Source: Nocardia sp. NRRL S-836
Lineage (GTDB): Bacteria > Actinomycetota > Actinomycetes > Mycobacteriales > Pseudonocardiaceae
Direction of reading: 5' to 3'
Length of the DNA stretch: 64,000 nt
Assembly: GCF_001279525.1 (NCBI RefSeq)
Contig: NZ_LGDY01000165.1
Coordinates: 124,001-188,000, forward strand
The notes under the pieces were generated by a model, which was not told where the DNA came from, searched no databases, and saw only the letters and a program-made list of their open reading frames with translations. The translations under genes were made by a program, and so were the position numbers. Shown one piece after another: positions 19,484-29,144 of the stretch. How positions within the stretch are numbered: position 1 is the stretch's first letter; each line of letters begins with the position of its first letter.

Positions 19484-21951
19484 TGGAACTGAAGATCCCG
19501 GACCTCTGCCTGGTGGTGCTCGTCGGCGCCTCCGGCTCCGGCAAGTCCACGTTCGCCCGCAGGCACTTCCTGCCCACACAGGTGCTGTCCAGCGACTACT
19601 TCCGCGGTCTCGTCTCGGATGACGAGAACGACCAGTCGGCGTCCGCGGCGGCGTTCGACGTGCTGCACTACGTAGCGGCGAAGCGGTTGGAGGCCGGCAA
19701 GGTCACCGTCGTCGACGCGACCAACGTGCAGGCGCCGGACCGCGCGAAGCTGGTCGAGGTCGCGAAGCGCGCGAACGTGCTGCCGGTCGCGATCGTGCTG
19801 GACCTGCCGACCGACGTCTGCCTGCGGCGCAACGCTTCGCGGCCGGACCGCGACTTCGGCGCACACGTCGTGAAGCGGCACCGGGCCGCGTTGCACCGGT
19901 CGTTGAAGTACCTGGGCAAGGAGGGCTTCAAGCGCGTCCACGTGCTGCGCTCGGAGTCCGATGTGGACAGTGCGACGATCGTGTACGAGAAGCTGCTCAA
20001 CGACCTCCGGCACGAGACCGGCCCGTTCGACGTGATCGGTGACGTGCACGGCTGCCGTGCCGAGCTGGAGGAGCTGCTCACCGAGCTGGGCTACGCGCTG
20101 GTCCGCGACGCCGAGGGCCGCGCGGTCGACGCGGTGCCGCCGGGTGACCGCAAGGCCGTGTTCGTCGGCGACCTGGTCGACCGCGGCCCGGACACGCCCG
20201 GCGTGCTGCGGCTGGTGATGGGCATGGTCGCGCACGGCCACGCCCTGAGCGTGCGCGGAAACCACGAGGAGAAGCTCGTCCGCGCGTTGCGCGGGCACAA
20301 GGTGACGGTCCGGCACGGCCTGGAGAAGTCGCTGGAGCAGCTCGCGCACGAGCCGGAGGAGTTCCGCCTGGCGGCGCAGAAGTTCTGCGACGGCCTGATC
20401 GCGCACTACGTCCTCGACGGCGGCAACCTCGTCGTGGCGCACGCGGGCCTGCCCGAGCGCTACCACGGCCGTGCGTCGGCCAAGGTGCGCAGCTTCGCGC
20501 TGTACGGCGACACGACCGGCGAGACCGACGAGTACGGGCTGCCGGTGCGGTTGCCGTGGGCGAACGACTACCGCGGCTCGGCGATGGTGCTCTACGGCCA
20601 CGTGCTGGTGCCCGAGGCCGAGTGGGTCAACAACACCCTGTGCCTGGAGACCGGTGTGGTGTTCGGCGGCAAGCTGACCGCCCTGCGCTACCCGGAGAAG
20701 GAGCTCGTCTCCGTCAAGGCGCACCAGGTCTGGTACGAGAACGACCGGCCGTTCCCCGCACCCGTCACCGAACGCGCGCCGGACGTGCTGGCGCTGACCG
20801 ACGTCACCGGCCTGCGCCGGATCGAGACGTCGGTGATGGGCGCGGTGACGATCCGCGCCGAGCAGTCGGCCAGCGCGCTGGAGGTGATGAGCCGGTTCGC
20901 GATCGACCCGCACGACCTGCTGTACCTGCCGCCGACCATGGCACCGACGGCGACCTCGCAGCGCGACGACGTGCTGGAGCACCCGGAGGACGCGTTCGCG
21001 GAGTACCGCGCGGCCGGTGTGAAGCAGGTGATCTGCGAGGAGAAGCACATGGGCTCCCGCGCGGTGTTGCTGGTGCGCAAGGAGGGCGGTGCGATCTACA
21101 CGCGCACCGGCCGGGCGTTCTTCGACGGCGCGCTGGGTGCGGAACTGCTGGACCGCGTGCGGGACGGCGTCCGGCCGCTGTTCGACGAGCTCGCCACGGA
21201 CTGGCTGCTCCTCGACGCCGAGCTGCTGCCGTGGAACGCCAAGGCCTCCGGACTGATCCGCGAGCAGTACGCGGCGGTCGGCGCGGCGGCGGTGGGCGCG
21301 CTGCCGGTGGCGGTCGACGTCCTGGAGGGGGCCGCGGCCCGTGGCGTGGACGTGTCGGACCTGCTGGCGCGCACGACTCGCCGTGCGGCGAACGCGGTGG
21401 CCTACCGGGACGCCTACGAGCGCTACTGCTGGCCCACCGAGGGCCTGGAGGGCGTGCGGATCGCACCGTTCCAGCTGCTCGCGGCGGCCGGGCAGACGTT
21501 CCACGACCGGTCGCACCTGTGGCACCTGGAGAAGCTGGCCGCGCTGCCGGGACCGTTGTGGCAGCCCACGCGGCACCTCGTGGTCGACGTGACCGACGAG
21601 GCGCAGGTGGCCGCGGGCGTCCGGTGGTGGGAGGAGCTGACGGCGGACGGCGGCGAGGGCATGGTCGTGAAGCCGCTGGCGAACCTGAGCAAGCGGGTGC
21701 AGCCGGGCGTGAAGGTGCGCGGGCGCGAGTACCTGCGGATCATCTACGGCCCGGACTACACCGAGCCCGCGAACCTCACGCGCCTGCGCAAGCGCAGCCT
21801 CGGCCGCAAGCGCGGGCTGGCCCTGCGCGAGTACGCCCTGGGCGTCGAGGCGCTGGACCGCGTCGCGCGCGGCGAGCCGTTGTGGCGCGTGCACGAGTGC
21901 GTGTTCGGTGTGCTGGCGCTGGAGTCGGAACCGATGGACCCGCGGCTGTGA
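19483..21951 (+). CDS. pnkp: Pnkp: RNA end-healing and ligase-type protein
   Basis: 822 residues in three modules. The 5' kinase (about 1-170) has Walker A 'GASGSGKST'. The metallo-phosphoesterase (about 180-430) has 'GDVHG', 'GDLVDRGPD' and 'RGNHEEK'. The C-terminal adenylyltransferase/ligase has 'EEKHMGSRA', giving the AMP-acceptor lysine at about K521. Together with Hen1 it repairs RNA cut by ribotoxins, healing both ends and ligating them. The start overlaps the Hen1 stop by one base, so expression is coupled. The next frame, a broken nucleotidyltransferase, overlaps its stop by GTGA. Confidence 0.95.
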   Translation: MELKIPDLCLVVLVGASGSGKSTFARRHFLPTQVLSSDYFRGLVSDDENDQSASAAAFDVLHYVAAKRLEAGKVTVVDATNVQAPDRAKLVEVAKRANVLPVAIVLDLPTDVCLRRNASRPDRDFGAHVVKRHRAALHRSLKYLGKEGFKRVHVLRSESDVDSATIVYEKLLNDLRHETGPFDVIGDVHGCRAELEELLTELGYALVRDAEGRAVDAVPPGDRKAVFVGDLVDRGPDTPGVLRLVMGMVAHGHALSVRGNHEEKLVRALRGHKVTVRHGLEKSLEQLAHEPEEFRLAAQKFCDGLIAHYVLDGGNLVVAHAGLPERYHGRASAKVRSFALYGDTTGETDEYGLPVRLPWANDYRGSAMVLYGHVLVPEAEWVNNTLCLETGVVFGGKLTALRYPEKELVSVKAHQVWYENDRPFPAPVTERAPDVLALTDVTGLRRIETSVMGAVTIRAEQSASALEVMSRFAIDPHDLLYLPPTMAPTATSQRDDVLEHPEDAFAEYRAAGVKQVICEEKHMGSRAVLLVRKEGGAIYTRTGRAFFDGALGAELLDRVRDGVRPLFDELATDWLLLDAELLPWNAKASGLIREQYAAVGAAAVGALPVAVDVLEGAAARGVDVSDLLARTTRRAANAVAYRDAYERYCWPTEGLEGVRIAPFQLLAAAGQTFHDRSHLWHLEKLAALPGPLWQPTRHLVVDVTDEAQVAAGVRWWEELTADGGEGMVVKPLANLSKRVQPGVKVRGREYLRIIYGPDYTEPANLTRLRKRSLGRKRGLALREYALGVEALDRVARGEPLWRVHECVFGVLALESEPMDPRL

Positions 21952-22190
21952 TCCTGGAGGCGATCGTCGGGTCGCACGCCCACGGGCCGGCGACCGCGCA
22001 GTCCGATGGACAGGCGCGGGGTGTTCGTCGCGCCCGCGTTCCTCTCCCGGTACGCCATGCGCGCGTACACCCGTGCGACCGAGATGCAGCTGGCGCGCGG
22101 GACGCAACCTGAAACCGAAGCAGCTCATGCACGTCGTGCGGCTGCGGCAGGTCGGGCTGACGTTCCCCCGGCTGGGCGAGGTCGTCGCCC
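21948..22190 (+). pseudogene. Decayed nucleotidyltransferase downstream of pnkp
   Basis: GTG 21948 overlaps the Pnkp stop by GTGA and begins 'VILEAIVGSHAHGPATAQSDG'. That is the start of COG3541-type nucleotidyltransferases (GSHAxGxATxxSDxDxxG). The frame then breaks. One base over it resumes as 'DRRGVFVAP', then 'FLSRYAMRAYTRA', normally far downstream, and then in another frame 'NLKPKQLMHVVRLR'. So the gene has a frameshift near 22005 and a large internal deletion. Intact neighbours of Hen1-Pnkp operons in actinobacteria often include such a nucleotidyltransferase (recalled), which supports the reading. Confidence 0.75.
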
Positions 22191-22208
22191 AGCAATCGGG
22201 GACGAGGG

Positions 22209-22463
22209 TCAGTCGTTCTTCTTCGGCTGCTCGGCCGGGCCCGCCGTCGTCTCGGCCGGCTCGTCGAACGACGCCGGGAGCTTGCGCAGGTGCTTGTTCA
22301 TCGAGCGCACGAGGAAGAACACGGCGATGAAGAACAGCACGAGCAGGACGAGGCCGACCGGGGAGGACTTGCCGAAGTCCTCCCCCTGGCCGCCCTTGTC
22401 GTTGTTCGTGTTCGACGGCTGCTGAACAGCGACGATCGCAACCGTGTCGGTCCAGGGGTTCAC
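22209..22463 (-). CDS. Small single-pass membrane protein next to mca
   Basis: 84 residues: a short polar N terminus rich in Asn/Gln/Gly, one hydrophobic helix (about 36-53, 'VGLVLLVLFFIAVFFLV'), and a basic then acidic cytosolic tail ending KKND. It lies 2 bases after the mca stop on the same strand, so it is probably co-transcribed with mca. This matches the small Rv1083 next to mca in M. tuberculosis (from memory). Function unknown. Confidence 0.75.
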   Translation of the reverse strand: MNPWTDTVAIVAVQQPSNTNNDKGGQGEDFGKSSPVGLVLLVLFFIAVFFLVRSMNKHLRKLPASFDEPAETTAGPAEQPKKND

Positions 22464-22465
22464 CC

Positions 22466-23335
22466 CTAGACCTTAACTCCGGCGAACAGGTCGTCTTCGG
22501 GCAGCGTCGAGTCGACCAGCGAGCGCACGAGCTCGTACTCCTCCGTCGGCCACACCTCGCGCTGGATCTCCATCGGGATGGCGAACCAGCGGCTGGTGGG
22601 GTCGATCTGGGTGGCGTGCGCCTTGAGCGCCTCGTCCCGGACGTCGAAGTAGTCGTCGCACTTCACGCGGGTGGTGACGCGGTCCATCACGTCCGGGCGG
22701 TTGGCGTCCCAGTTCGCGAGCCACTCGGTGTAGGGCGACTCCAGGCCGCGGGACTCCAGGGCCTCGTGGAACGCCATCAGCTTCGCGCGGGAGAAGCCGT
22801 GCGAGTAGTAGACCTTCAGCGTCTCCCACGGCCCGCCCAGTTCGGGCTGGTAGGCGGGGTCGGCGGCCGCGTCGATCGCGGCCATCGAGATCTCGTGCGT
22901 GCGGATGTGGTCGGGGTGCGGGTACCCGCCGTTCTCGTCGTAGGTGACGATCACGTGCGGGCGGAAGTCCCTGATCGCCTCGACCAGCGACGGAACGGAC
23001 TCCTCCAGCGGCACGAGGGCGAAGCAGCCCTCGGGCAGCGGCGGCAGCGGGTCGCCCTCGGGCAGACCGGAGTCCTTGAAACCCAGCCAGCGGTGCTGGA
23101 TGCCGAGGATCTTGGCCGCGTTGGCCATCTCCTCCCTGCGGACGTCGATGATGTTCTCCAGCACGTCCGGCCTGTCCATCGCCGGGTTGAGAATGCTGCC
23201 CGCGCCACCGTCGGTGCAGGTCACGACCATCACGTCGTGCCCTTCCGCGATGTAGCGGGCCATCGAGGCCGCGCCCTTGCTCGACTCGTCGTCGGGATGT
23301 GCGTGCACCGCCATAAGGCGCAGCTTGTCGGCCAT
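22466..23335 (-). CDS. mca: Mycothiol S-conjugate amidase
   Basis: 289 residues of the LmbE/PIG-L deacetylase fold. Zinc is bound by 'AHPDDES' near residue 11 and 'HPDHIR' near 145. The C-terminal stretch ending 'PEDDLFAGV' is typical of Mca and distinguishes it from MshB. Mca cleaves mycothiol conjugates of electrophiles to mercapturic acids for export, so the host makes mycothiol. ATG 23335 follows GGGGG and aligns with the conserved MADKLRLMAVHAHPD start. It is divergent from the DUF4307 gene with a 95-base gap. Confidence 0.95.
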   Translation of the reverse strand: MADKLRLMAVHAHPDDESSKGAASMARYIAEGHDVMVVTCTDGGAGSILNPAMDRPDVLENIIDVRREEMANAAKILGIQHRWLGFKDSGLPEGDPLPPLPEGCFALVPLEESVPSLVEAIRDFRPHVIVTYDENGGYPHPDHIRTHEISMAAIDAAADPAYQPELGGPWETLKVYYSHGFSRAKLMAFHEALESRGLESPYTEWLANWDANRPDVMDRVTTRVKCDDYFDVRDEALKAHATQIDPTSRWFAIPMEIQREVWPTEEYELVRSLVDSTLPEDDLFAGVKV

Positions 23336-23430
23336 ACCCCCGTGGTCCTCCTGTGTGAATGGTCCTGCGACACTCATCAACTGAACGTCGGGCACCATTG
23401 TTCCCCAGAGGCTTGAGGAGGCGCGGGATA

Positions 23431-23853
23431 GTGGCACAGCGCGCACTCCCGGAGGGGCGATACGGCCGGAGCGGCCGCAAACCGCTGGCGAAACCCGTGC
23501 GGTGGGCGTTACTCGCCGTAGCCGTGGTGGTCGGTGCGGTCGTCGCCTTCGTCGGTTACCGAAATCTCGGCACAAAACCGATCGAGGCCGAGCAGACGGC
23601 GTTCCAGATCCTCGACAGCGAGCGGCTGGAGGTCACTTTCCAGGTTTCCCGCGATCAACCCGAGCGGCCGGCCGTGTGCATCATTCGGGCCCGATCCAAG
23701 GACGGGGACGAAGCGGGCCGCCGCGAAGTTCTGGTCCCGCCGGGGAATTCGACCGTTGTCGAGACAACTGTTGTTCGCGGTTCGAAGCCGCCGGTCACCG
23801 GCGATGTGTTCGGCTGCTCCTACCAGGTTCCCGCCTACCTGTCCACGAGCTAG
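23431..23853 (+). CDS. DUF4307 membrane-anchored protein
   Basis: 140 residues: a basic N terminus, one membrane helix (about 27-47, 'ALLAVAVVVGAVVAFVGY') and an extracytoplasmic domain with two cysteines ('AVCIIRA', 'VFGCSYQ') probably in a disulfide. The layout matches DUF4307 proteins adjacent to mca (Rv1081c in M. tuberculosis, from memory). GTG 23431 is preceded by GAGGAG at a distance of about 10 bases. Function unknown; conservation beside mca hints at envelope or thiol stress biology. Confidence 0.8.
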   Translation: MAQRALPEGRYGRSGRKPLAKPVRWALLAVAVVVGAVVAFVGYRNLGTKPIEAEQTAFQILDSERLEVTFQVSRDQPERPAVCIIRARSKDGDEAGRREVLVPPGNSTVVETTVVRGSKPPVTGDVFGCSYQVPAYLSTS

Positions 23854-23945
23854 CGGCCAAGCGGGTGATCTGCGGTTTAAACGGCGAGACGGGGAACAAA
23901 TCGCCGTCGCTGAGCGTTGTCTCCGTGTTACTATTGCAGCTCAAG

Positions 23946-23995
23946 CACGGCCCCGGCGCGGGCCGTGTTTTTCCGTTCCGGGCCTCACGGCCCGG
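23946..23995 (+). terminator. Tandem hairpins between DUF4307 and greA
   Basis: CACGGCCC/GGGCCGTG (23946-23953 with 23960-23967) is followed by TTTTT, the clearest T-tailed terminator in the window. A second 7-bp hairpin (CCGGGCC...GGCCCGG) follows at about 23978-23995. They end the DUF4307 transcript or attenuate greA. Confidence 0.8.
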
Positions 23996-24048
23996 GAACT
24001 ATCTGGCCACACACGCGTGCGCCGGAGCAAGACGAGGAGTTGGTGACC

Positions 24049-24537
24049 GTGAGCGACACCCAGGTGACCTGGCTGACCCAGGAGGCCTACGACCGGCTCA
24101 AGGCTGAGCTGGACGAACTTATCGCGTACCGCCCGGTCATGGCTGCCGAGATCAACGCCCGCCGCGAGGAGGGCGACCTGCGTGAGAACGGCGGCTACCA
24201 CGCGGCTCGCGAGGAGCAGGGCAAGCAGGAGGCGCGCATCCGCCAGCTGCACGAGCTGCTCCAGGCCGCGAAGGTCGGCGAGGCTCCCACCACGAAGGGT
24301 GTTGCCGCGCCGGGCACGGTGCTCACCATCCGCTACGAGGGTGACGACGAGACCGAGACCTTCCTGCTGGCGACGCGGGAAGAGGGCGCGCACGGCGAGA
24401 TGGAGGTCTACTCCCCGTCCTCGCCGCTCGGCAAGGCGCTGAACGGCTCGAAGGACGGCGAGACCGTCGAGTACGAGCTGCCCAACGGCAAGCTCCAGAA
24501 GGTCACGCTGATCTCCGCGGTTCCGTACGCGGGCTAG
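24049..24537 (+). CDS. greA: Transcription elongation factor GreA
   Basis: 162 residues. The N-terminal coiled coil (about 5-75) carries the '[15 protein letters not shown]' loop whose acidic tip rescues backtracked RNA polymerase. The C-terminal FKBP-like domain (about 85-160) binds the polymerase. The start GTG 24049 gives [10 protein letters not shown], the usual actinobacterial GreA opening, with GAGGAG 9 bases upstream. GTG 24043 is too close to the SD. Single gene behind two hairpins. Confidence 0.96.
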   Translation: MSDTQVTWLTQEAYDRLKAELDELIAYRPVMAAEINARREEGDLRENGGYHAAREEQGKQEARIRQLHELLQAAKVGEAPTTKGVAAPGTVLTIRYEGDDETETFLLATREEGAHGEMEVYSPSSPLGKALNGSKDGETVEYELPNGKLQKVTLISAVPYAG

Positions 24538-24564
24538 TTCGGCATCAGACGTTTGCAGGGGCGG

Positions 24565-25074
24565 TCACCTCGGTGGCCGCCCCTTCACACGTTCCAGGAG
24601 TGGCCGCACGCGTGGCGGCACCGGTGTGGAGAGCGCGATCGACGTCGACAGCCTGCGCACGTGCGGCACGTCGACGATGTGGTCGACCACGCGCTGGAGG
24701 TCCGCGTTCGACCGCGCCACCATCCGCACGAACAGGTCGCCCTGCCCGGTCGTGGCGTGCACCTCGCACACCTCGCTGATCGCGGCCAGGCCCTCGCACA
24801 CCTCCTGCCGGCGGCCCTGCGCGATCTCGACCGTCGCGAACGCCGTCAGCCCGTAGCCCATCGCCCCCAGGTCCAGCGCCGGCGGGAAGCCGGTGAGCAC
24901 GCCCTTGTCCGTGAGCCGGTCCAGCCGGGCCTGCACCGTGCCGCGTGCGACACCGAGCCGGCGGGAGCATTCGAGGACGCCCAGCCGCGGCTCGTCGGTG
25001 AGCAGCAGCAACAGGCGTGCGTCCAGTTCGTCGACGGTCTGGTCAGAGTGCTCACTCTGCTGGTCTTCTGGCAT
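24565..25074 (-). CDS. Lrp/AsnC family regulator beside hppD
   Basis: 169 residues: an AsnC winged helix (about 15-65, 'LDARLLLLLTDEPRLGVLECSRRLGVARG') and a C-terminal RAM domain (about 75-150) that would bind an amino acid or aromatic acid. It is divergent from hppD with a 74-base gap holding an Lrp-like palindrome, so it most likely controls tyrosine catabolism. The C terminus is extended by a basic proline/arginine tail. Confidence 0.88.
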   Translation of the reverse strand: MPEDQQSEHSDQTVDELDARLLLLLTDEPRLGVLECSRRLGVARGTVQARLDRLTDKGVLTGFPPALDLGAMGYGLTAFATVEIAQGRRQEVCEGLAAISEVCEVHATTGQGDLFVRMVARSNADLQRVVDHIVDVPHVRRLSTSIALSTPVPPRVRPLLERVKGRPPR

Positions 25075-25080
25075 GCATCA

Positions 25081-25097
25081 CTGTACAAAATGTGCAG
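25081..25097. promoter_or_regulatory. Lrp-type palindrome between the regulator and hppD
   Basis: CTGTACAAAATGTGCAG is an imperfect 17-bp palindrome (CTG.ACA....TGT.CAG), the usual form of an AsnC-family site, in the divergent promoter region. A second partial dyad (GCTG..GTGCATGAC.CAGC) overlaps the hppD start. Confidence 0.5.
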
Positions 25098-25106
25098 CGA
25101 AATTGA

Positions 25107-26330
<1,224 letters not shown>

Positions 26331-26384
26331 TGCGCGTTCCCCGGTAGGCTGCCTTACGGGGGACACACATCGTGGGGAGGTGGC

Positions 26385-26633
26385 ATGGCACTCGCACGAC
26401 GCGTGGCCGCGGTGATTCCGCTGGTCGGAGCCGTGACCACGGCTGCGGCACTGACCGGCGCGGCGTTTCTGACCGTGGCCCACGCCGGCTGTGACGAGGC
26501 CGGCCGCTTCGTCCGCACCGGCGAGTCGATCGAGTTCGTCGGCGGCTGCGTCAACGGCGCCGACCTACCGGCGGCTCCCACAGCCGACAACGCGGACAAC
26601 GTGGACAGGTTCGGCGGCTCGCAAAAGCCGTGA
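26385..26633 (+). CDS. Small secreted or anchored protein
   Basis: 82 residues. The N-terminal ~32 form a signal peptide or membrane helix (ARR start, alanine/valine core). The remainder has two cysteines ('AGCDEAG', 'GGCVNGA') about 18 residues apart and a Pro/Asp-rich tail. GGGGAGG stands before ATG 26385. It ends in a perfect 14-bp terminator. No family recognised. Confidence 0.6.
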   Translation: MALARRVAAVIPLVGAVTTAAALTGAAFLTVAHAGCDEAGRFVRTGESIEFVGGCVNGADLPAAPTADNADNVDRFGGSQKP

Positions 26634-26652
26634 CGCACCAGCCGTAGTACAC

Positions 26653-26684
26653 CGAAAGGCCCTCCCGGACGGGAGGGCCTTTCG
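26653..26684. terminator. Bidirectional terminator between the small protein and metB
   Basis: Perfect 14-bp stem (26653-26666 with 26671-26684), GGAC loop. It is 19 bases after one stop and 20 bases before the other. Confidence 0.9.
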
Positions 26685-26704
26685 CATTGCCACGTGGGGT
26701 CGAC

Positions 26705-27850
26705 TCAGCCGAGGGCGGCCAGCAGGTCGGCCACCAGGTCGTCGCCGGACTCGATGCCGACGGAGACGCGCACCAGGTCGGCGGGCACCTCCAGCATCGA
26801 ACCGGCGGTCGAGGCGTGGGTCATCTTGCCGGGGTGCTCGATCAGCGACTCGACGCCGCCGAGCGACTCGGCGAGCGTGAACAGCTTGGTCCGCGCGCAC
26901 ACCGCGAGGGCCGCCTCCTCGCCGCCCTCGACGAGGAACGACACCATGCCGCCGAACCGGCGCATCTGCTTGGCCGCCACGGCGTGGCCGGGGTGCGACT
27001 CCAGGCCGGGGTAGATGACCTTCTTCACGCGCGGGTGCCGGGTGAGGGCCTCGGCGACCAGCTCGGCGTTGTCGGAGTGCTTCTCCATGCGCAGTTCGAG
27101 GGTCTTGAGGCCGCGCAGGGTCAGGTAGGCGTCGAACGGGCCGGGGACCGCGCCCGCGCCGTTCTGCAGGAAGCCGAACGCCGCGTCGGTCTCCTCGTCG
27201 GAGGTGATCAGCGCGCCGCCCACGACGTCGGAGTGGCCGCCGACGTACTTGGTCGTCGAGTGCAGCACCACGTCGGCGCCGAGCTCCAGCGGCGTCTGCA
27301 GGGCCGGGGACGCGAAGGTGTTGTCGACCACCAGCTTCGCGCCGGCGTCGTGCGCCACCGAGGCGATGGCCGCGATGTCGCCGACGTTCAGCAGCGGGTT
27401 GGTCGGCGTCTCGATCCACACGAGCTTGGTCGCCGGGGTGATCGCGGCCCTGATCGCGTCCACGTCGGAGACCGGCGCGGGCGAGTGGGTGACGCCCCAC
27501 TGCGAGAAGACCTTGTCGATCAGCCGGAACGTGCCGCCGTAGGCGTCGTTCGGGATGACGATGTGGTCGCCGGGCTTGAGGAACGCGCGCAGGGCCGTGT
27601 CGGTGGCCCCCATGCCGGAGGAGAACGCCCGGCCGAAGCGGCCGCGTTCCAGGGAGGCGAGGGCGGTCTCCAGCGCGCGGCGGGTCGGGTTGCCGGTGCG
27701 CGAGTACTCGAAGCCCTGACGCAGCCCACCGACGCCGTCCTGGGCGTACGTCGACGTCGCGTAGATGGGCACGTTCACCGCACCCGTCGTCGGGTCCGGG
27801 TCCTGGCCGGCGTGGATCGCCCTGGTCGCGAAGCCGTATGGGGTGCTCAT
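26705..27850 (-). CDS. metB: Cystathionine gamma-synthase/lyase-type PLP enzyme
   Basis: 381 residues of the Cys/Met metabolism PLP family. 'FEYSRTGNPTR' near 48-58 binds PLP phosphate from the neighbouring subunit, 'SGMGATDTAL' lies near 80, and the PLP lysine is in 'HSTTKYVGGHSD' near 200. Sequence alone does not separate gamma-synthase (transsulfuration toward methionine) from gamma-lyase (toward cysteine). Proximity to cbs favours a role with cystathionine. ATG 27850. Corresponds to Rv1079 in the conserved block (from memory). Confidence 0.9.
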   Translation of the reverse strand: MSTPYGFATRAIHAGQDPDPTTGAVNVPIYATSTYAQDGVGGLRQGFEYSRTGNPTRRALETALASLERGRFGRAFSSGMGATDTALRAFLKPGDHIVIPNDAYGGTFRLIDKVFSQWGVTHSPAPVSDVDAIRAAITPATKLVWIETPTNPLLNVGDIAAIASVAHDAGAKLVVDNTFASPALQTPLELGADVVLHSTTKYVGGHSDVVGGALITSDEETDAAFGFLQNGAGAVPGPFDAYLTLRGLKTLELRMEKHSDNAELVAEALTRHPRVKKVIYPGLESHPGHAVAAKQMRRFGGMVSFLVEGGEEAALAVCARTKLFTLAESLGGVESLIEHPGKMTHASTAGSMLEVPADLVRVSVGIESGDDLVADLLAALG

Positions 27851-27918
27851 GTCCGAAGGGTACTCACCCGTCCGGCGGTCGACGGCAGGAGTCCGAGCAG
27901 CGGACCGGCCCACGGAAA

Positions 27919-27957
27919 CAGTGCAGCCCCCGGCCGCTGGGGCCGGGGGCTGCACTG
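27919..27957 (-). terminator. Terminator of the RDD protein gene
   Basis: A 17-bp perfect stem (27919-27935 with 27941-27957) with a 5-base loop, 10 bases beyond the RDD stop and upstream of the metB start. Confidence 0.9.
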
Positions 27958-27967
27958 GAAGAGCGTC

Positions 27968-29056
27968 TTACCAGCCCTGCTGCTGGCCGTAGCCCTGCTG
28001 CGGCGGCTGGCCGTAGCCACCCGGCTGCTGCGGGTACCCGCCCGTGCCCGGCTGCTGCGGGAAGCCACCGGTGCCGTACGGGTTCGCCACCTCGGGGGCG
28101 TTGACCACGACGGTGCCGCAGATCTTGTCGGAGTAGGTCTCCTTCTTCGGCTGGTTCCACAGCGGCGACAGGTAGTTCACCAGCGCGCCGATGCCGCAGA
28201 GCAGGCCGAAGCCGTAGTTGATCAGCAGGCGGAGGAACGCGACGCCACCGCCGGGCGGCTGCTGCGTGTCCTCCTTGATCACCTTGATCTTCGCGGCCTT
28301 CTTGCCCAGCGACTGGCCGGTCGAACCGCCCTTGATGACCGTGTTCCAGATCAGGAAGCCGAAGAGGCCGCCGTAGCCGACGACGTAGGCCAGCAGCACG
28401 AAGATGCCGCCGGTGGCGTCACCCATGCTCGCGCCGATGCCGGCGAAGATGCCGACCACGATGCCCGCGACGACACCGGGGGCCAGGTAGTCGATCAGAC
28501 CCGCGACGAAGCGCGAGCCCCACTCGGCGTAGCCGGTGGGAGGCGCCGGCGCGTAGCCGGGAGCGCCGCCGTAGCCGGGCTGGCCGTAGGGCTGCTGCGG
28601 CTGGCCGTACGGCGAGCTCTGCGGCGCGCCGTAGGGCTGGTGCTGCTGCGGCTGGCCGTACGGGTTGGACTGCGCGGGCAGGCCGTACGGGTTCGACTGC
28701 GCGGGCTGCCCGTACGGGTTGGACTGCGCCGGCTGACCGTACGGGTTCGACTGCGGGGCACCGTACGAAGGCGGCTGCTGGGCGGGGAACCCGCCGGAGC
28801 CGGGACCCTGCGCCGGGAACCCACCGGAGCCGGGAGCAGCGGACGACGCCTGACCTGGGCTGACGACCTGGGTGGCGTCCGCGTTCTGCTGCGGCGCGGC
28901 AGGCGTCTGACCAGGCGAGACGACCTGCGTGGCGTCCGGGTTCTGGGCAGCCTGCGGCTGTCCACCTCCCGGAACGACCTGCGTGGCGTCCGCGTTTGGC
29001 TGCTCGTGCTGCGGCTGACCGCCGTACGGGTTTCCTGGCGGCTGCGGAGCGTTCAT
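27968..29056 (-). CDS. RDD-family membrane protein with Pro/Gln-rich repeats (Pra-like)
   Basis: 362 residues. The N-terminal ~185 are low complexity: three 'DATQVV' motifs (near 23, 41, 59), two 'GSGGFPAQ' blocks and several 'SNPYGQPAQ' repeats. The RDD membrane domain (about 190-310) starts 'EWGSRFVAGLIDYL' and has three to four helices. A Gly/Gln/Tyr-rich tail closes the protein. It resembles the proline-rich antigen Pra (Rv1078) between metB and cbs (from memory). The DATQVV motifs look like Ser/Thr kinase sites readable by FHA domains; that is inference. Function unknown. Confidence 0.85.
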   Translation of the reverse strand: MNAPQPPGNPYGGQPQHEQPNADATQVVPGGGQPQAAQNPDATQVVSPGQTPAAPQQNADATQVVSPGQASSAAPGSGGFPAQGPGSGGFPAQQPPSYGAPQSNPYGQPAQSNPYGQPAQSNPYGLPAQSNPYGQPQQHQPYGAPQSSPYGQPQQPYGQPGYGGAPGYAPAPPTGYAEWGSRFVAGLIDYLAPGVVAGIVVGIFAGIGASMGDATGGIFVLLAYVVGYGGLFGFLIWNTVIKGGSTGQSLGKKAAKIKVIKEDTQQPPGGGVAFLRLLINYGFGLLCGIGALVNYLSPLWNQPKKETYSDKICGTVVVNAPEVANPYGTGGFPQQPGTGGYPQQPGGYGQPPQQGYGQQQGW

Positions 29057-29144
29057 CCGGTTTCCAACCCCCTTGGCTGGGCCGTGTGTGAGTGAGTCTT
29101 GGTGATCTGGGGCGTCACGCTATCGGACGCGCTGTCCTCCACGC

